Source: Clostridiales bacterium (lineage in GTDB: Bacteria; Bacillota; Clostridia; Saccharofermentanales; DTU023). From it: DNA of 64,000 nucleotides. Positions 8,458 through 16,259 of the stretch are shown in pieces. The notes under the pieces are model-generated. The model worked only from the letters and a program-made list of their open reading frames with translations, was not told where the DNA came from and made no database searches. The DNA lies in assembly GCA_028724525.1 (NCBI GenBank), contig JAQYCV010000019.1, positions 62,001 to 126,000 on the forward strand. Direction: 5' to 3'. Position numbers and translations under genes: made by a program. Numbering within the stretch: position 1 is the first letter of the stretch; every line of letters begins with the position of its first letter.

Positions 8458-8865
8458 GTGGATGCGACGGATATTGAGACTATTGACCTCATCAAGGATA
8501 TCAGACAAGAAACAGCATGCTGGGTAAAGCTGACTCAGGCAGAACCTAGCATCTATGATGACGTGCAATTACTTTTAGGGCATGAGATGCGCAAGCGGCG
8601 CAAACAAGCAGGCCTCACCCAAATTCAACTCTCCAGTCAAATATTTTACTCGGCCAGCACCATATCCAACATCGAGCATGGTTATATATTCCCCAACATG
8701 TTAGCTTTTAATAACATGTGTCTGTATTTTAAACTGATGGCCGGAAGTCTCATTTACTTGAGCGAGCTCTATTGCCTCTACAAACACCAATACCAAGTTA
8801 AGAACAATGGAGAGCAGGGAGATTTCCCTGGAGGCAAGGCGAAAAGCCCCATCAATCTCAACTAA
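8458..8865 (+). CDS. XRE-family helix-turn-helix regulator (orphan)
   Basis: 135 residues. A central Cro/C1-type HTH runs from LGHEMRKRRKQAGLTQIQLS through STISNIEHG to FNNMCLYFKL (about residues 40-92). The C-terminal 40 residues are hydrophilic with no recognised ligand domain. The N-terminal 38 residues are acidic. The frame is open to an ATG at 8389, but an AAGAGGGG ribosome site stands 6 nt before a GTG at 8458, which I prefer. No partner gene (toxin, protease, transporter) adjoins it. It is the only intact gene between two inverted repeat copies, which suggests acquired DNA. Its target is unknown. Confidence 0.7.
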   Translation: MDATDIETIDLIKDIRQETACWVKLTQAEPSIYDDVQLLLGHEMRKRRKQAGLTQIQLSSQIFYSASTISNIEHGYIFPNMLAFNNMCLYFKLMAGSLIYLSELYCLYKHQYQVKNNGEQGDFPGGKAKSPINLN

Positions 8866-8883
8866 ACCGCTGGCCAGGATCAA

Positions 8884-8900
8884 AGCTAAAGTAGAAAAAT
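8884..8900 (-). repeat. Insertion-sequence-end-like motif, copy 3 (inverted)
   Basis: The plus strand reads AGCTAAAGTAGAAAAAT, the imperfect inverse of TTTTTCACTTTAGCTT found at 8312-8328 and 9303-9317. It pairs with the motif at 9292-9317 to bound repeat copy B. It is weaker than the other copies. Confidence 0.4.
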
Positions 8901-8985
8901 TGGTGTAAAGTTCAGGATGCAAGAACTCGAGGAGCTCGATGGGAGATTTACCACCGAGCTTTTCTCTGGGTGTTGAATTCATTTA
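8884..8985 (-). pseudogene. Possible IS30-type transposase C-terminal remnant
   Basis: On the minus strand the codons from 8982 read NSTPREKLGGKSPIELLEFL and continue HPELYTNF. This resembles the end of IS30-family transposases, where an N-x-x-PR-x-LG-x-K(T/S)P segment closes the catalytic domain. A stop codon lies immediately upstream and the rest of the transposase is missing. The fragment abuts an IS-end-like motif. The match is from memory of the family pattern only, so this stays tentative. Confidence 0.35.
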
Positions 8986-9079
8986 TCCTAGATGGAGGAC
9001 AGATTTAAACAGGTTTTAGTGGTATGGCTGAATTTGAAGCATTCTAGCTATTCTATCGACCGCTTTTTTATCCATTACT

Positions 9080-9267
9080 TCGGATTTCTTGGATTTCAGA
9101 CATATTTGCAAGTAATGGATGAGTCCCTGCAGCCAAAGCGTCCATTAGCTGCAGATTTGCCCTCATTACCATCCACATCTTGCAAATTTGCCTAGGGGGC
9201 CCACCCATTAGTTGCAATAATGCCGGAGAATCTGGAAATCCAAAGCAACATAGCCCTTTGGCCACCC
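9080..9267 (-). repeat. 188-bp island repeat, copy B (inverted)
   Basis: Inverted copy of 7891-8078, gap-free and about 90% identical by eye. Differences cluster in the stretch matching 8013-8042 of copy A (9 of 30). The outer ends (GGGTGGCC) of both copies point away from the XRE gene, so the pair resembles long terminal inverted repeats around a 1-kb segment. Confidence 0.8.
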
Positions 9268-9291
9268 ATCCCGTACCTTCACTCCCTTTGA

Positions 9292-9317
9292 TGTGGAACT
9301 TACTTTTTCACTTTAGC
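9292..9317 (+). repeat. Insertion-sequence-end-like motif, copy 4
   Basis: A 26-bp sequence starting TGTGGAACTTACTTTTTCAC and ending TTTAGC. It differs from 8301-8326 at one base. It is followed by a small hairpin, CCAGG-ATCAAAG-CCTGG (9318-9334). Confidence 0.6.
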
Positions 9318-9428
9318 CCAGGATCAAAGCCTGGTAAGTCAAAAAGTTAGAGGCAAGAACATGCTAAAATAGGAAGTCCAAGTAGGATCAAGTAGGATAA
9401 TGAGATACTACTTAAGAGCGGAGTTAAC

Positions 9429-10916
9429 ATGACCACACATATTGCCAATAAACTTTTTTCCGATTTTCCCATAAGCCCTCAAATAGTCAAGGCTTTAGCC
9501 GAGGAAGGTATCAGCCAATGTACCAGCGTCCAAGCTTTGGCCATCGGGCCTATGCTGCAAGGACGAGATGTCATTGCTGAAGCCCCTACTGGCACTGGCA
9601 AAACCTATGCATTTGGGATTCCGATTATTGAACATATTGAACCGGATCTGGAGGCAATCCAAGGCCTGGTCCTCGCCCCTACCCGCGAACTCGCCCAACA
9701 AATCAAAGTAGAATTTGACCTCCTAGCCAGCCACTTGCCCCAAATCCAGAGCCTCGCCGTATACGGCGGTGAAGATATGCGCAAGCAAATCAAGAGGCTA
9801 AAAAAACATGAGGTCAATATCATCATCGCTACACCCGGCCGGCTGATCGACCATATGAAGCGAGGAAATGTAGACCTCAGCCAATTGAAGTATTTAGTTC
9901 TTGACGAGGCTGACCGCATGCTAGATATGGGCTTTATTGATGACGTTCGTTACATTATGAAAGCCTGTAATACCTCCGCAGTCAAGGGCCTTTTCACTGC
10001 AACCCTATCGCGGGAAGTCCTGGATATCTCCTGGGTCTATCAGAAACACCCCCTGGAAGTCAAAGTGGAAGCCCAGGCAGAAGACAAACCAGATATTCAT
10101 CAATATTACACAGTCGCCAATGGCTCTGAACGGATTAGCGCTATTGAAGATATCATGCAAGACTTTAAAGCAGATAAGGCTCTGGTCTTTGTTAACATGA
10201 AGCAATCCGCAGACATTGCTGCCCGCAAACTATCCCAGGAAGGCTTTAGCGCGTCTGCCCTGCAAGGCGATATGCCCCAGTCCAGTCGCAACCGCGTTAT
10301 GAAGGACTTTAGGGATGGCAAAACCAGCATTTTAGTTGGTACAGATGTGGCAGCCCGGGGCCTGGATGTAGACGATGTAGACATAGTTTTTAATTATGAC
10401 TTGCCCCTAGAAACCGAAAACTACACCCACCGCATTGGTCGAACAGGCCGGGCTGGAAAAACTGGCCTAGCCTTCTCTTTTGTGGCGCCTGGAGAAATGG
10501 AGTCCTTTGAGAAATTCTGCCGTCAATTGCGTATTGCCCCGAAGCCCTATGCCTGGGAGCGGCCAGTCGTAGCAGAAGACCTCTTCATTTCCGAAGATAA
10601 AGAGGCAGAGGTCATTGCTCGCATCCGGTCCCAGTCCAGCTACTTGCAAAACTCCAGCCTGGAGGACCGGTATGATCCTCTTCAAAGCCTGGTCAAGCCC
10701 TCTTATGGCTCAAGGTCTGGCCGGTCTAAAGGGCGGGGAAAGCCCCAAGCCAGGTCCAAGTCACGGGACCGCGGCTCAGGCAAAGGCGAGCAAGCTAAAA
10801 GAAGCTCCAAAGCAAGAAGGGGCAAAAATGTAAAGAAGAGGGACCAGGCCCCTGCTTCAGCGAGTCAGAATAAAAGCCGCAGGGTCAGAGGACCAGTTAA
10901 GCACCGGGATTTTTAA
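9429..10916 (+). CDS. DEAD-box ATP-dependent RNA helicase
   Basis: 495 residues. The Q-motif region begins with FSDFPISPQIVKAL. Motif I is APTGTGKT (52-59), motif Ia PTRELAQQ, motif II DEAD (VLDEADRML), motif III is TAT in place of SAT, and motif VI HRIGRTGRAG. The last 90 residues are Lys/Arg/Ser/Gly-rich (SRSGRSKGRGK, KRSSKARRGK), a basic tail that usually gives non-specific RNA affinity. The likely role is mRNA decay, ribosome assembly or cold adaptation, as for CshA/DeaD. The ATG has CGGAG 5 nt upstream. The stop overlaps that of the convergent murJ by 2 nt. Confidence 0.9.
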   Translation: MTTHIANKLFSDFPISPQIVKALAEEGISQCTSVQALAIGPMLQGRDVIAEAPTGTGKTYAFGIPIIEHIEPDLEAIQGLVLAPTRELAQQIKVEFDLLASHLPQIQSLAVYGGEDMRKQIKRLKKHEVNIIIATPGRLIDHMKRGNVDLSQLKYLVLDEADRMLDMGFIDDVRYIMKACNTSAVKGLFTATLSREVLDISWVYQKHPLEVKVEAQAEDKPDIHQYYTVANGSERISAIEDIMQDFKADKALVFVNMKQSADIAARKLSQEGFSASALQGDMPQSSRNRVMKDFRDGKTSILVGTDVAARGLDVDDVDIVFNYDLPLETENYTHRIGRTGRAGKTGLAFSFVAPGEMESFEKFCRQLRIAPKPYAWERPVVAEDLFISEDKEAEVIARIRSQSSYLQNSSLEDRYDPLQSLVKPSYGSRSGRSKGRGKPQARSKSRDRGSGKGEQAKRSSKARRGKNVKKRDQAPASASQNKSRRVRGPVKHRDF

Positions 10917-12589
10917 GCTTCCTGAACAGGCGTGAGGCCAAGGGTGCGACGCAAGGTGCTTTGCAAGTCCAAGGCCTCCCGAAATCTTAGGGCAATCCCC
11001 GCTAAATAATAAGTAAAAATACCGGCAAAAATTTTCAGGGCATAGAGGGCCAACTGCAGGATCTTATGTGTAGGAAAGACCGGCAGGCTATTCAGGTTGT
11101 GCAGAACTAACCAGGCAGCTGCAAGGCAGACAAAGAGCCGGATGTTAAAGGCTATTAGCCGGTAGGGCCGCATGTCATGGCGGTGGCGCTTGTAGAGGGC
11201 GAAGACCACCAAGGCTGTCAGGCAGCTGTAAGCCGCATGGGCCATACCAATACCAGCCAGGCCCCTCCCTCCTACTCCCACAAAAAGATAGAGGAAAAGG
11301 GGATTTAAGGCCAGGGAAAGCAGACCTACAAAAAGGGCAATGCCAGTTACCTTGCGGGCATAAAAGGCTTGATTGGTGATAAAAATCACAGTTTGGGCCA
11401 GCATACTGAGGCAAAACCAGGATAAGGCCGAGGCCGTCTGTTGAACTTCCAGATTGGAGTAGGAAGCAGGATTCCACTGGAAGATAGCTTGAATCGTCTC
11501 AAAATTCATGACCATAAAACTCAGGGCGAAGGGGGCAACAAAGTAGAGGGCCCGTCTGAGGCTTGCAGTATACATACCCCGCACCTTTTTTGCATCCCCC
11601 AACTCATAGAAGCCTGAGATATTAGGTAGCATAACGTTACCGATCGCCACAGCGAAAATCGCATAAGGCAGGCCCCAGGTCGTCGTACATTGACGGATGG
11701 CCGTAACGGCGCCTGGCAGGTTCAAGCCATTGGCATAGCGGTTCATAATCACGCTGGACAATTGGAGGACAGAGCCGGAGAGAATCGTAGGAATGGCCAA
11801 GCGGACCAAGCGTCGGAAACCAGGCTCCTGGAAGTCTAGGCTAAAGGCAAAATAAGCCAATTCCCGTCTGGCACAAAAGGCCTGGTAGAGGAAATAGCAG
11901 AAGGCCGAGAGAACAACTCCCCAGGCGACTTTTCGTAAGCCCTCCTCATCAGGTGCCCCCCAAAAGATCAAGGCCAGGATATAAAAAACATTGTAAAGGA
12001 CAGGGCCAAGAGCCAAGGCCTGAAAGCGCTTATAGGCAGAAAGAGAACTGTGAAGGAGAGAAACCAAAATAAGGAGGAAAGACTGAATCAGTAAAATACG
12101 GGTTAAGGGAGCAGCCATCTGGGCCATCTGCTTAAGTTCAGCCGAGGCATCTGCAGCATAAGCACCCGTAATCAAATGAATGAGAGGATAGGCTAAAACT
12201 TCAGCCAGGAGCAAGACGGCAGCAGTCAGCAAAATACTGAGGCTGGCAAAAACCGAAACCGAATGCCAGGTTTCCCGCTCACGGTGCTTCTCAATGCCTG
12301 CAGACAAAGTCGGGGTCAGCACTGCAGCAACCACACCACCGACTAAGAGTTCGTAGACTAAATCCGGAATCTGAAAAGCATTGACATAGGTGTCAGATAA
12401 TAAGCCATAGCCAAATTTAGGCACAATGAGCATTTCCCGCAAAAAGCCAGTTAGCTTGGCGAGGAACATACCCACCATGGTAATCAAGGTAGCCTGGCGA
12501 ATGCTGGCTCCCGAGCCTGCACGAATATTATGCCGACCCTGGCCAGATCTCTCCTGGTTTGCCTGACGATTATCTAAAGGAAACTGCAA
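10913..12589 (-). CDS. murJ: Lipid II flippase MurJ (MATE-like)
   Basis: 558-residue polytopic membrane protein of the MviN/MurJ family, which moves lipid II across the membrane. The N-terminal signature ITMVGMFLAKLTGFLREMLI is clear, followed by about 14 hydrophobic segments. The start is a TTG at 12589 with AGGAG 8 nt upstream; it leaves a hydrophilic tail of about 32 residues (Arg/Gln-rich) before the first membrane segment. The gene follows murE on the same strand after 120 bp, a pairing that makes sense for wall precursor synthesis. Stop codons of murJ and the helicase overlap (10913-10916) with no terminator visible between them. Confidence 0.92.
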   Translation of the reverse strand: MQFPLDNRQANQERSGQGRHNIRAGSGASIRQATLITMVGMFLAKLTGFLREMLIVPKFGYGLLSDTYVNAFQIPDLVYELLVGGVVAAVLTPTLSAGIEKHRERETWHSVSVFASLSILLTAAVLLLAEVLAYPLIHLITGAYAADASAELKQMAQMAAPLTRILLIQSFLLILVSLLHSSLSAYKRFQALALGPVLYNVFYILALIFWGAPDEEGLRKVAWGVVLSAFCYFLYQAFCARRELAYFAFSLDFQEPGFRRLVRLAIPTILSGSVLQLSSVIMNRYANGLNLPGAVTAIRQCTTTWGLPYAIFAVAIGNVMLPNISGFYELGDAKKVRGMYTASLRRALYFVAPFALSFMVMNFETIQAIFQWNPASYSNLEVQQTASALSWFCLSMLAQTVIFITNQAFYARKVTGIALFVGLLSLALNPLFLYLFVGVGGRGLAGIGMAHAAYSCLTALVVFALYKRHRHDMRPYRLIAFNIRLFVCLAAAWLVLHNLNSLPVFPTHKILQLALYALKIFAGIFTYYLAGIALRFREALDLQSTLRRTLGLTPVQEA

Positions 12590-12671
12590 GGCAAGCTCTC
12601 CTCACTTTATTTAGAATCGACCCTCGCGGGCCTTCATTGCTAGTCATTTTAGCATAGGATACTCAAGAGCG

Positions 12672-12709
12672 GACCAGGCCGATCGCATCAAAGCTGGGGC
12701 GGTCTGGTC
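12672..12709 (-). terminator. Hairpin downstream of murE, weak terminator
   Basis: Arms GACCAG-G-CCG and CGG-T-CTGGTC (12672-12681 with 12700-12709) can form a 10-position stem directly after the murE stop. On the minus strand no T-run follows, so termination is doubtful. It may only stabilise the transcript end. Confidence 0.35.
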
Positions 12710-14233
12710 TTACTTGTCCCGCAGGGCTGCGCGGACTAGGGCCTTTTCATCCAAGGGAATCTTTTGTCCCTTGATCAGCTGGAAATCCTCATGTCCCTTG
12801 CCGCAGAGGGCCAGGCAGTCTCCTTCTTGCAGGTCATGAACAGCCAGGCGAATAGCTCTGGCCCGATCAGGCTCAACTGTAAAGTGGTGGAAGCTTGGGG
12901 AAAAATAGCTGGCGATTTCTTCCGCAATGGCCAAGGGGTCCTCATAGTCCGGATTATCTGAAGTTACATAGACCCAGTCAGCATACTTTTCTCCAACCTC
13001 AGCCAACTCCCGACGTCTTTCCTTGGACTTACCGCCCACGGAACCAATAAGAAGCAGAAGTCGGCGGGGATGGAGGGCCTTAAGGCTAGACAACAAATTT
13101 TCCAAGGACAGGCCATTATGGGCATAGTCTATGATGATGCTGGCACCCAGATCATTTGCCAGGCTCTCCAGACGGCCGGGGACATGCGCCTGACCTACCA
13201 GGCTAGCCGTCTGAGAGGGCGGGAAGCCTAAGATATCCAGAGCTGCTAGGGCAGCCATGCTGTTTTCCAGGAGAAAGTGAGCCCCAGGCCGCAGGGTCAA
13301 GCCTTGGCCCTCAAATTGGAAAGAGATCTCGTCCGCATTTTGCCGGACCTCCTGGGCCTGATAGACATGATCAGATGGCAGAATCTGGTCCTCCTGGCTG
13401 GAATAGTAATAGATACTGGGCATAGGGGGCAGAAGGCTAGTCTGGGCAAGCTCAGCCATGTAAGAGGCCTGGGAATCGTCGGCATTAATCAGAGCTTTTT
13501 TGCTCAGGGAGAATATCTTGGCTTTGGCCGCCCGATAATCCTCCCAAGATTCATGTTCTTTAGGACCTATATGGTCCCGACCCAGATTGAGAAAAATACC
13601 TAAGTCGAATTCAAGGCCATAGGCCCGATCCATAGCTAAACCTTGGGAAGATAGCTCCATGACGACCTGGCTAGCCCCCTGAGCAAGAGCCTGGGCCAGG
13701 TATTTATGAATCAGGTAGGATTCCGGGGTGGTGTTAGGGGTAGACAGGACTTGGTCTTTAAAGACGATACCCGTCGTGCCAATTAAAAGGCAGGGCGCCC
13801 CCAAGGCATTAAGGCTCTGGCTGATAAGATGGGCTACAGACGTTTTGCCCTTAGTCCCTGTGATCCCCACAAGGGTCAGGTGTTTAGCCGGCTGGCCAAA
13901 GAAACTGGCGGATGCCAGAGCCAGGGCTTGGCGCCCTGATCGGACCTGCAGATAGTTATAGGACTCGATCCCTTCCACAGCCATCAGCTCTGCCACCCGG
14001 TTTAGACCTGCTTGGCCCACTAGTAGAAAGGCGCCGGCCTTCCAAGCCTGAGCCAGATAAATTGCTGCATCCTGGCTACGGCCCGCTAAAGCAAAAAAAG
14101 CCTGGCCCTTGGCCAAGTTGCGAGAATCATAGGCCAAATCCTGGACCTCACGGGAAAGGAGATCCGTCCTTCCCCAATGGGAGGCGATCTGGTCCTGTAC
14201 GGGAATACTAGCAATCAGTTCGTTAAAGGTCAT
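12710..14233 (-). CDS. murE: UDP-N-acetylmuramoyl-tripeptide synthetase
   Basis: 507-residue Mur ligase adding the third amino acid to UDP-MurNAc-L-Ala-D-Glu. Visible are the N-terminal YDSRNLAKGQAFFAL segment, ATP loop GITGTKGKTS, STPNTTPES, VMELSSQGLA, and C-terminal IIIDYAHNGLS. At the amino-acid specificity loop it reads DNPDYEDP. Meso-DAP enzymes carry DNPR there and L-lysine enzymes DNPA-like sequences, so the substrate may be lysine or ornithine rather than DAP; this is inference. It sits next to murJ and citG, away from the dcw cluster at 44-56 kb, which lacks murE. Confidence 0.92.
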   Translation of the reverse strand: MTFNELIASIPVQDQIASHWGRTDLLSREVQDLAYDSRNLAKGQAFFALAGRSQDAAIYLAQAWKAGAFLLVGQAGLNRVAELMAVEGIESYNYLQVRSGRQALALASASFFGQPAKHLTLVGITGTKGKTSVAHLISQSLNALGAPCLLIGTTGIVFKDQVLSTPNTTPESYLIHKYLAQALAQGASQVVMELSSQGLAMDRAYGLEFDLGIFLNLGRDHIGPKEHESWEDYRAAKAKIFSLSKKALINADDSQASYMAELAQTSLLPPMPSIYYYSSQEDQILPSDHVYQAQEVRQNADEISFQFEGQGLTLRPGAHFLLENSMAALAALDILGFPPSQTASLVGQAHVPGRLESLANDLGASIIIDYAHNGLSLENLLSSLKALHPRRLLLLIGSVGGKSKERRRELAEVGEKYADWVYVTSDNPDYEDPLAIAEEIASYFSPSFHHFTVEPDRARAIRLAVHDLQEGDCLALCGKGHEDFQLIKGQKIPLDEKALVRAALRDK

Positions 14234-14274
14234 AGGCCGTCCATCATCTTTTTTATTACTAGCCCTAGTATGCG

Positions 14275-15168
14275 CTAATCTGCCCCCTTGTACCAGTCAG
14301 CTTCCAACAGATAGAAGAAAATAGCCAAGGCTAAGAGGTCAGCCGACCCTCCAGGGGAAAGATTTTTGCCTATCATGGCCTGGTCAAAAGCGTCTAGATC
14401 TGGGTAAAGAGCACTTAGAGGCAAAGGGAAAGACGTTTGAAGATGAAAGCGATCCAAGATAGACTGGGCCTCTGCCTGGACCCAGGCTAAAGCCTGGTCC
14501 CCTCCCCTTCTTAGGATATTGCTGTCAACGTTTTGCGCCATTATGGCAACCAAGGCAAGAAGCATGGCCTCTTGCAAATCACTGTTCGTCCCCCAGGCAC
14601 GCAAGATGACCAGGCCCGGGTCTAGGGCCAGCCTATAGCCTTGAGCGGCCGCCAGGCGGGCACCTCCCGCTTTTCCCCGGCCGGAAGTCTTCTGCCAGTC
14701 CCTATAAACGGGGCCGGCCAGCTGGCTCACGAGCTGGCAGATAGCCTCTGGCTTGGGCTGTAACTCCTTCTGCCCATAAAGATAGGCGGCTACAGGCAAA
14801 ATTAAGGCCCAGGCGAAATTGAGGCCAGCATGGCAGTTAACGCCTTTATTGGCCGCAAGCGAGGCCACTTCCCCGGCCAGGCCAAGTTTTTGTAGGCAGG
14901 AAAAAATTTGCCTGCCAGCAGAGGACGAAAGCCTGTGGCCCTGGCTTCCTAGCCCCTCTGCGATCAGAGGACCTGCCTGGGCATAGGCCAGAAGATGTGG
15001 CTCCATAGCCCTGATAGACCGCATAAAAGAGGCCTGATCCATATCCTGGTGGGAACCAGTATTAAAGGGGTCAACTAGGCCTGGCTTGGGACCACAAGTC
15101 ACCTCTAAGGTCATAGCCTGGAGGGCCAATTCCACCAGATATTCGGGAAAGGAAGTCGCCTGAGCCAT
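14275..15168 (-). CDS. citG: Triphosphoribosyl-dephospho-CoA synthase (CitG family)
   Basis: 297 residues with the family motifs PKPGLVD (27-33) and GSHQDMD (38-44), a NCHAGLNFAWAL segment and a GRGKAGGARLAAAQGY segment. The enzyme makes 2'-(5''-triphosphoribosyl)-3'-dephospho-CoA, precursor of the prosthetic group of citrate lyase, malonate decarboxylase or citramalate lyase acyl-carrier subunits. No such lyase is in the window. Since it follows the methylaspartate operon, citramalate lyase (citramalate to acetate plus pyruvate) is the natural client; that link is inference. It begins 15 nt after the P-loop/SAD gene. Confidence 0.85.
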   Translation of the reverse strand: MAQATSFPEYLVELALQAMTLEVTCGPKPGLVDPFNTGSHQDMDQASFMRSIRAMEPHLLAYAQAGPLIAEGLGSQGHRLSSSAGRQIFSCLQKLGLAGEVASLAANKGVNCHAGLNFAWALILPVAAYLYGQKELQPKPEAICQLVSQLAGPVYRDWQKTSGRGKAGGARLAAAQGYRLALDPGLVILRAWGTNSDLQEAMLLALVAIMAQNVDSNILRRGGDQALAWVQAEAQSILDRFHLQTSFPLPLSALYPDLDAFDQAMIGKNLSPGGSADLLALAIFFYLLEADWYKGAD

Positions 15169-15183
15169 CCGTCAAGTAAGCAG

Positions 15184-16101
15184 CTAAATGCTATTCATAT
15201 CGACCAGCTCCATATTGAGATCAAAGCCCACGATACCAACGAGCATGTACTGGCCGGTCAGGGTATCCTGGAGCAGTTGCGGATGGAGGCGGAATTTACT
15301 GATTTTCGAGGTGTTGTCTACATGCATGCGAGGAGCAGTACAGTAATGGGTAATATCCCCTATCTGGACGTGATTGTCATCCAGAAAGGAGACATCCAGG
15401 TGGGCATCAATCAAGGCATTGATTTCTTGCTCCAACTGTGGGATATCTAGGTCGGGTTTTTCGTTAAAAGCAAGGATGAAACCATGGCGGACATCCCCGT
15501 GGGTATAGCGATGGATATTGTGTTTTGCCAAGCAATATTCGCAGAGATCTTCTGTCGTATGGGCCATCTTGCGGTAAATAATAGATTCATAAACGATTTG
15601 AGAAATATCTTCCGGCTCAGGACCAAAATAGGAAGGCCGGGTGACAATAATCTCCTCCCCAACCCCGATTAGGAGGTCGGCATTGCGGCCCAAGCTGTCA
15701 TAAATTAAGTCAAAATGTTCTACAATGACCCGCTTGCCATTCTGCATGGCATTGCGAATAGCATCTGCCAGCTCATGCAACTGGTAAAAACCCAACTCAA
15801 AGCGGACATCCAAATGATAGGTATGGGGTTTAAAAAAGCCCTCATCCTCTAAGTCCATGATGGGCAGGGGCCGGACATTGACACCCTCATCATCGTTGGT
15901 GAGTTCCAGGCCAGGAAACATCCCTTTAATCAGGGCAGATTTGCCAGAACCAGCTTCGCCGATCACCCCAATTATTTTGTCAAAGGGAGATAAATACAAC
16001 TGAGCGATCTGGGCTCCCATATCGGCCATACGGAGACGGCCGCGCGGTGCCAGGAGGACGCTGTAAAGTTGATTTTTCTGCATACGGGCTGAATAGGACA
16101 T
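15184..16101 (-). CDS. P-loop protein with AlaRS second-additional-domain-like C-terminus
   Basis: 305 residues. Walker A GEAGSGKS is at 48-55 in a setting typical of small NTPases. The C-terminal third contains HGDVRH (201-206) and CTAPRMHVDNTSKISKFRL (254-272). The latter resembles the CGGTHVxNTGEIGxF signature of the alanyl-tRNA synthetase SAD/editing domain, with a candidate zinc set H201/H206/C254/H260. I know of a clostridial family annotated from this domain that accompanies glutamate mutase genes, but its function is not established to my knowledge. It starts behind the mal terminator with its own AAAGGAG site, and is followed by citG. Confidence 0.65.
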   Translation of the reverse strand: MSYSARMQKNQLYSVLLAPRGRLRMADMGAQIAQLYLSPFDKIIGVIGEAGSGKSALIKGMFPGLELTNDDEGVNVRPLPIMDLEDEGFFKPHTYHLDVRFELGFYQLHELADAIRNAMQNGKRVIVEHFDLIYDSLGRNADLLIGVGEEIIVTRPSYFGPEPEDISQIVYESIIYRKMAHTTEDLCEYCLAKHNIHRYTHGDVRHGFILAFNEKPDLDIPQLEQEINALIDAHLDVSFLDDNHVQIGDITHYCTAPRMHVDNTSKISKFRLHPQLLQDTLTGQYMLVGIVGFDLNMELVDMNSI

Positions 16102-16183
16102 AGGGGCTCCTTTCCGGCTTTTCGGCGGATGAAAAGCTAGGCCGTGGGTTTAGCCTTATTATACTTGCCCTGGCGGCTAAGAC

Positions 16184-16231
16184 AAAAGAAAAAGAGGCGC
16201 CCCTGACACCGGAGTGTTGTGAGGCGCCCCC
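16184..16231 (-). terminator. Terminator of the glutamate mutase operon
   Basis: Arms built on GGCGCC (16196-16201 and 16223-16228), extended by neighbouring G/C pairs, form a stem of at least 8 bp. On the minus strand it is followed by TCTTTTTCTTTTG. It lies just after the mal stop and separates mal from the P-loop/SAD gene. Confidence 0.8.
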
Positions 16232-16259
16232 TTAGGCTTATAAACTAGGGGCTAGATCC

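Larger units (their letters stand above)
8866..9428. other. Intergenic stretch right of the XRE gene
   Basis: 563 bp without an intact gene. It holds a possible transposase remnant (8884-8985, minus), repeat copy B (9080-9267), an IS-end-like motif (9292-9317), a 13-bp direct repeat CCAGGATCAAAGC at 8874-8886 and 9318-9330, and the leader of the DEAD-box helicase. That leader contains a perfect 9-bp direct repeat AAGTAGGAT in tandem (9380-9398, 10-bp period). Confidence 0.6.

Noticed and set aside
8701-8982. 93-codon minus-strand frame antisense to the XRE gene
   Set aside because: Only its first part resembles a transposase end; the rest is antisense to the HTH gene and has no family pattern. 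Kept only as a possible pseudogene fragment.
12672-12709. Strong terminator after murE
   Set aside because: The stem is good but there is no T-run on the coding strand, so it is listed only at low confidence.
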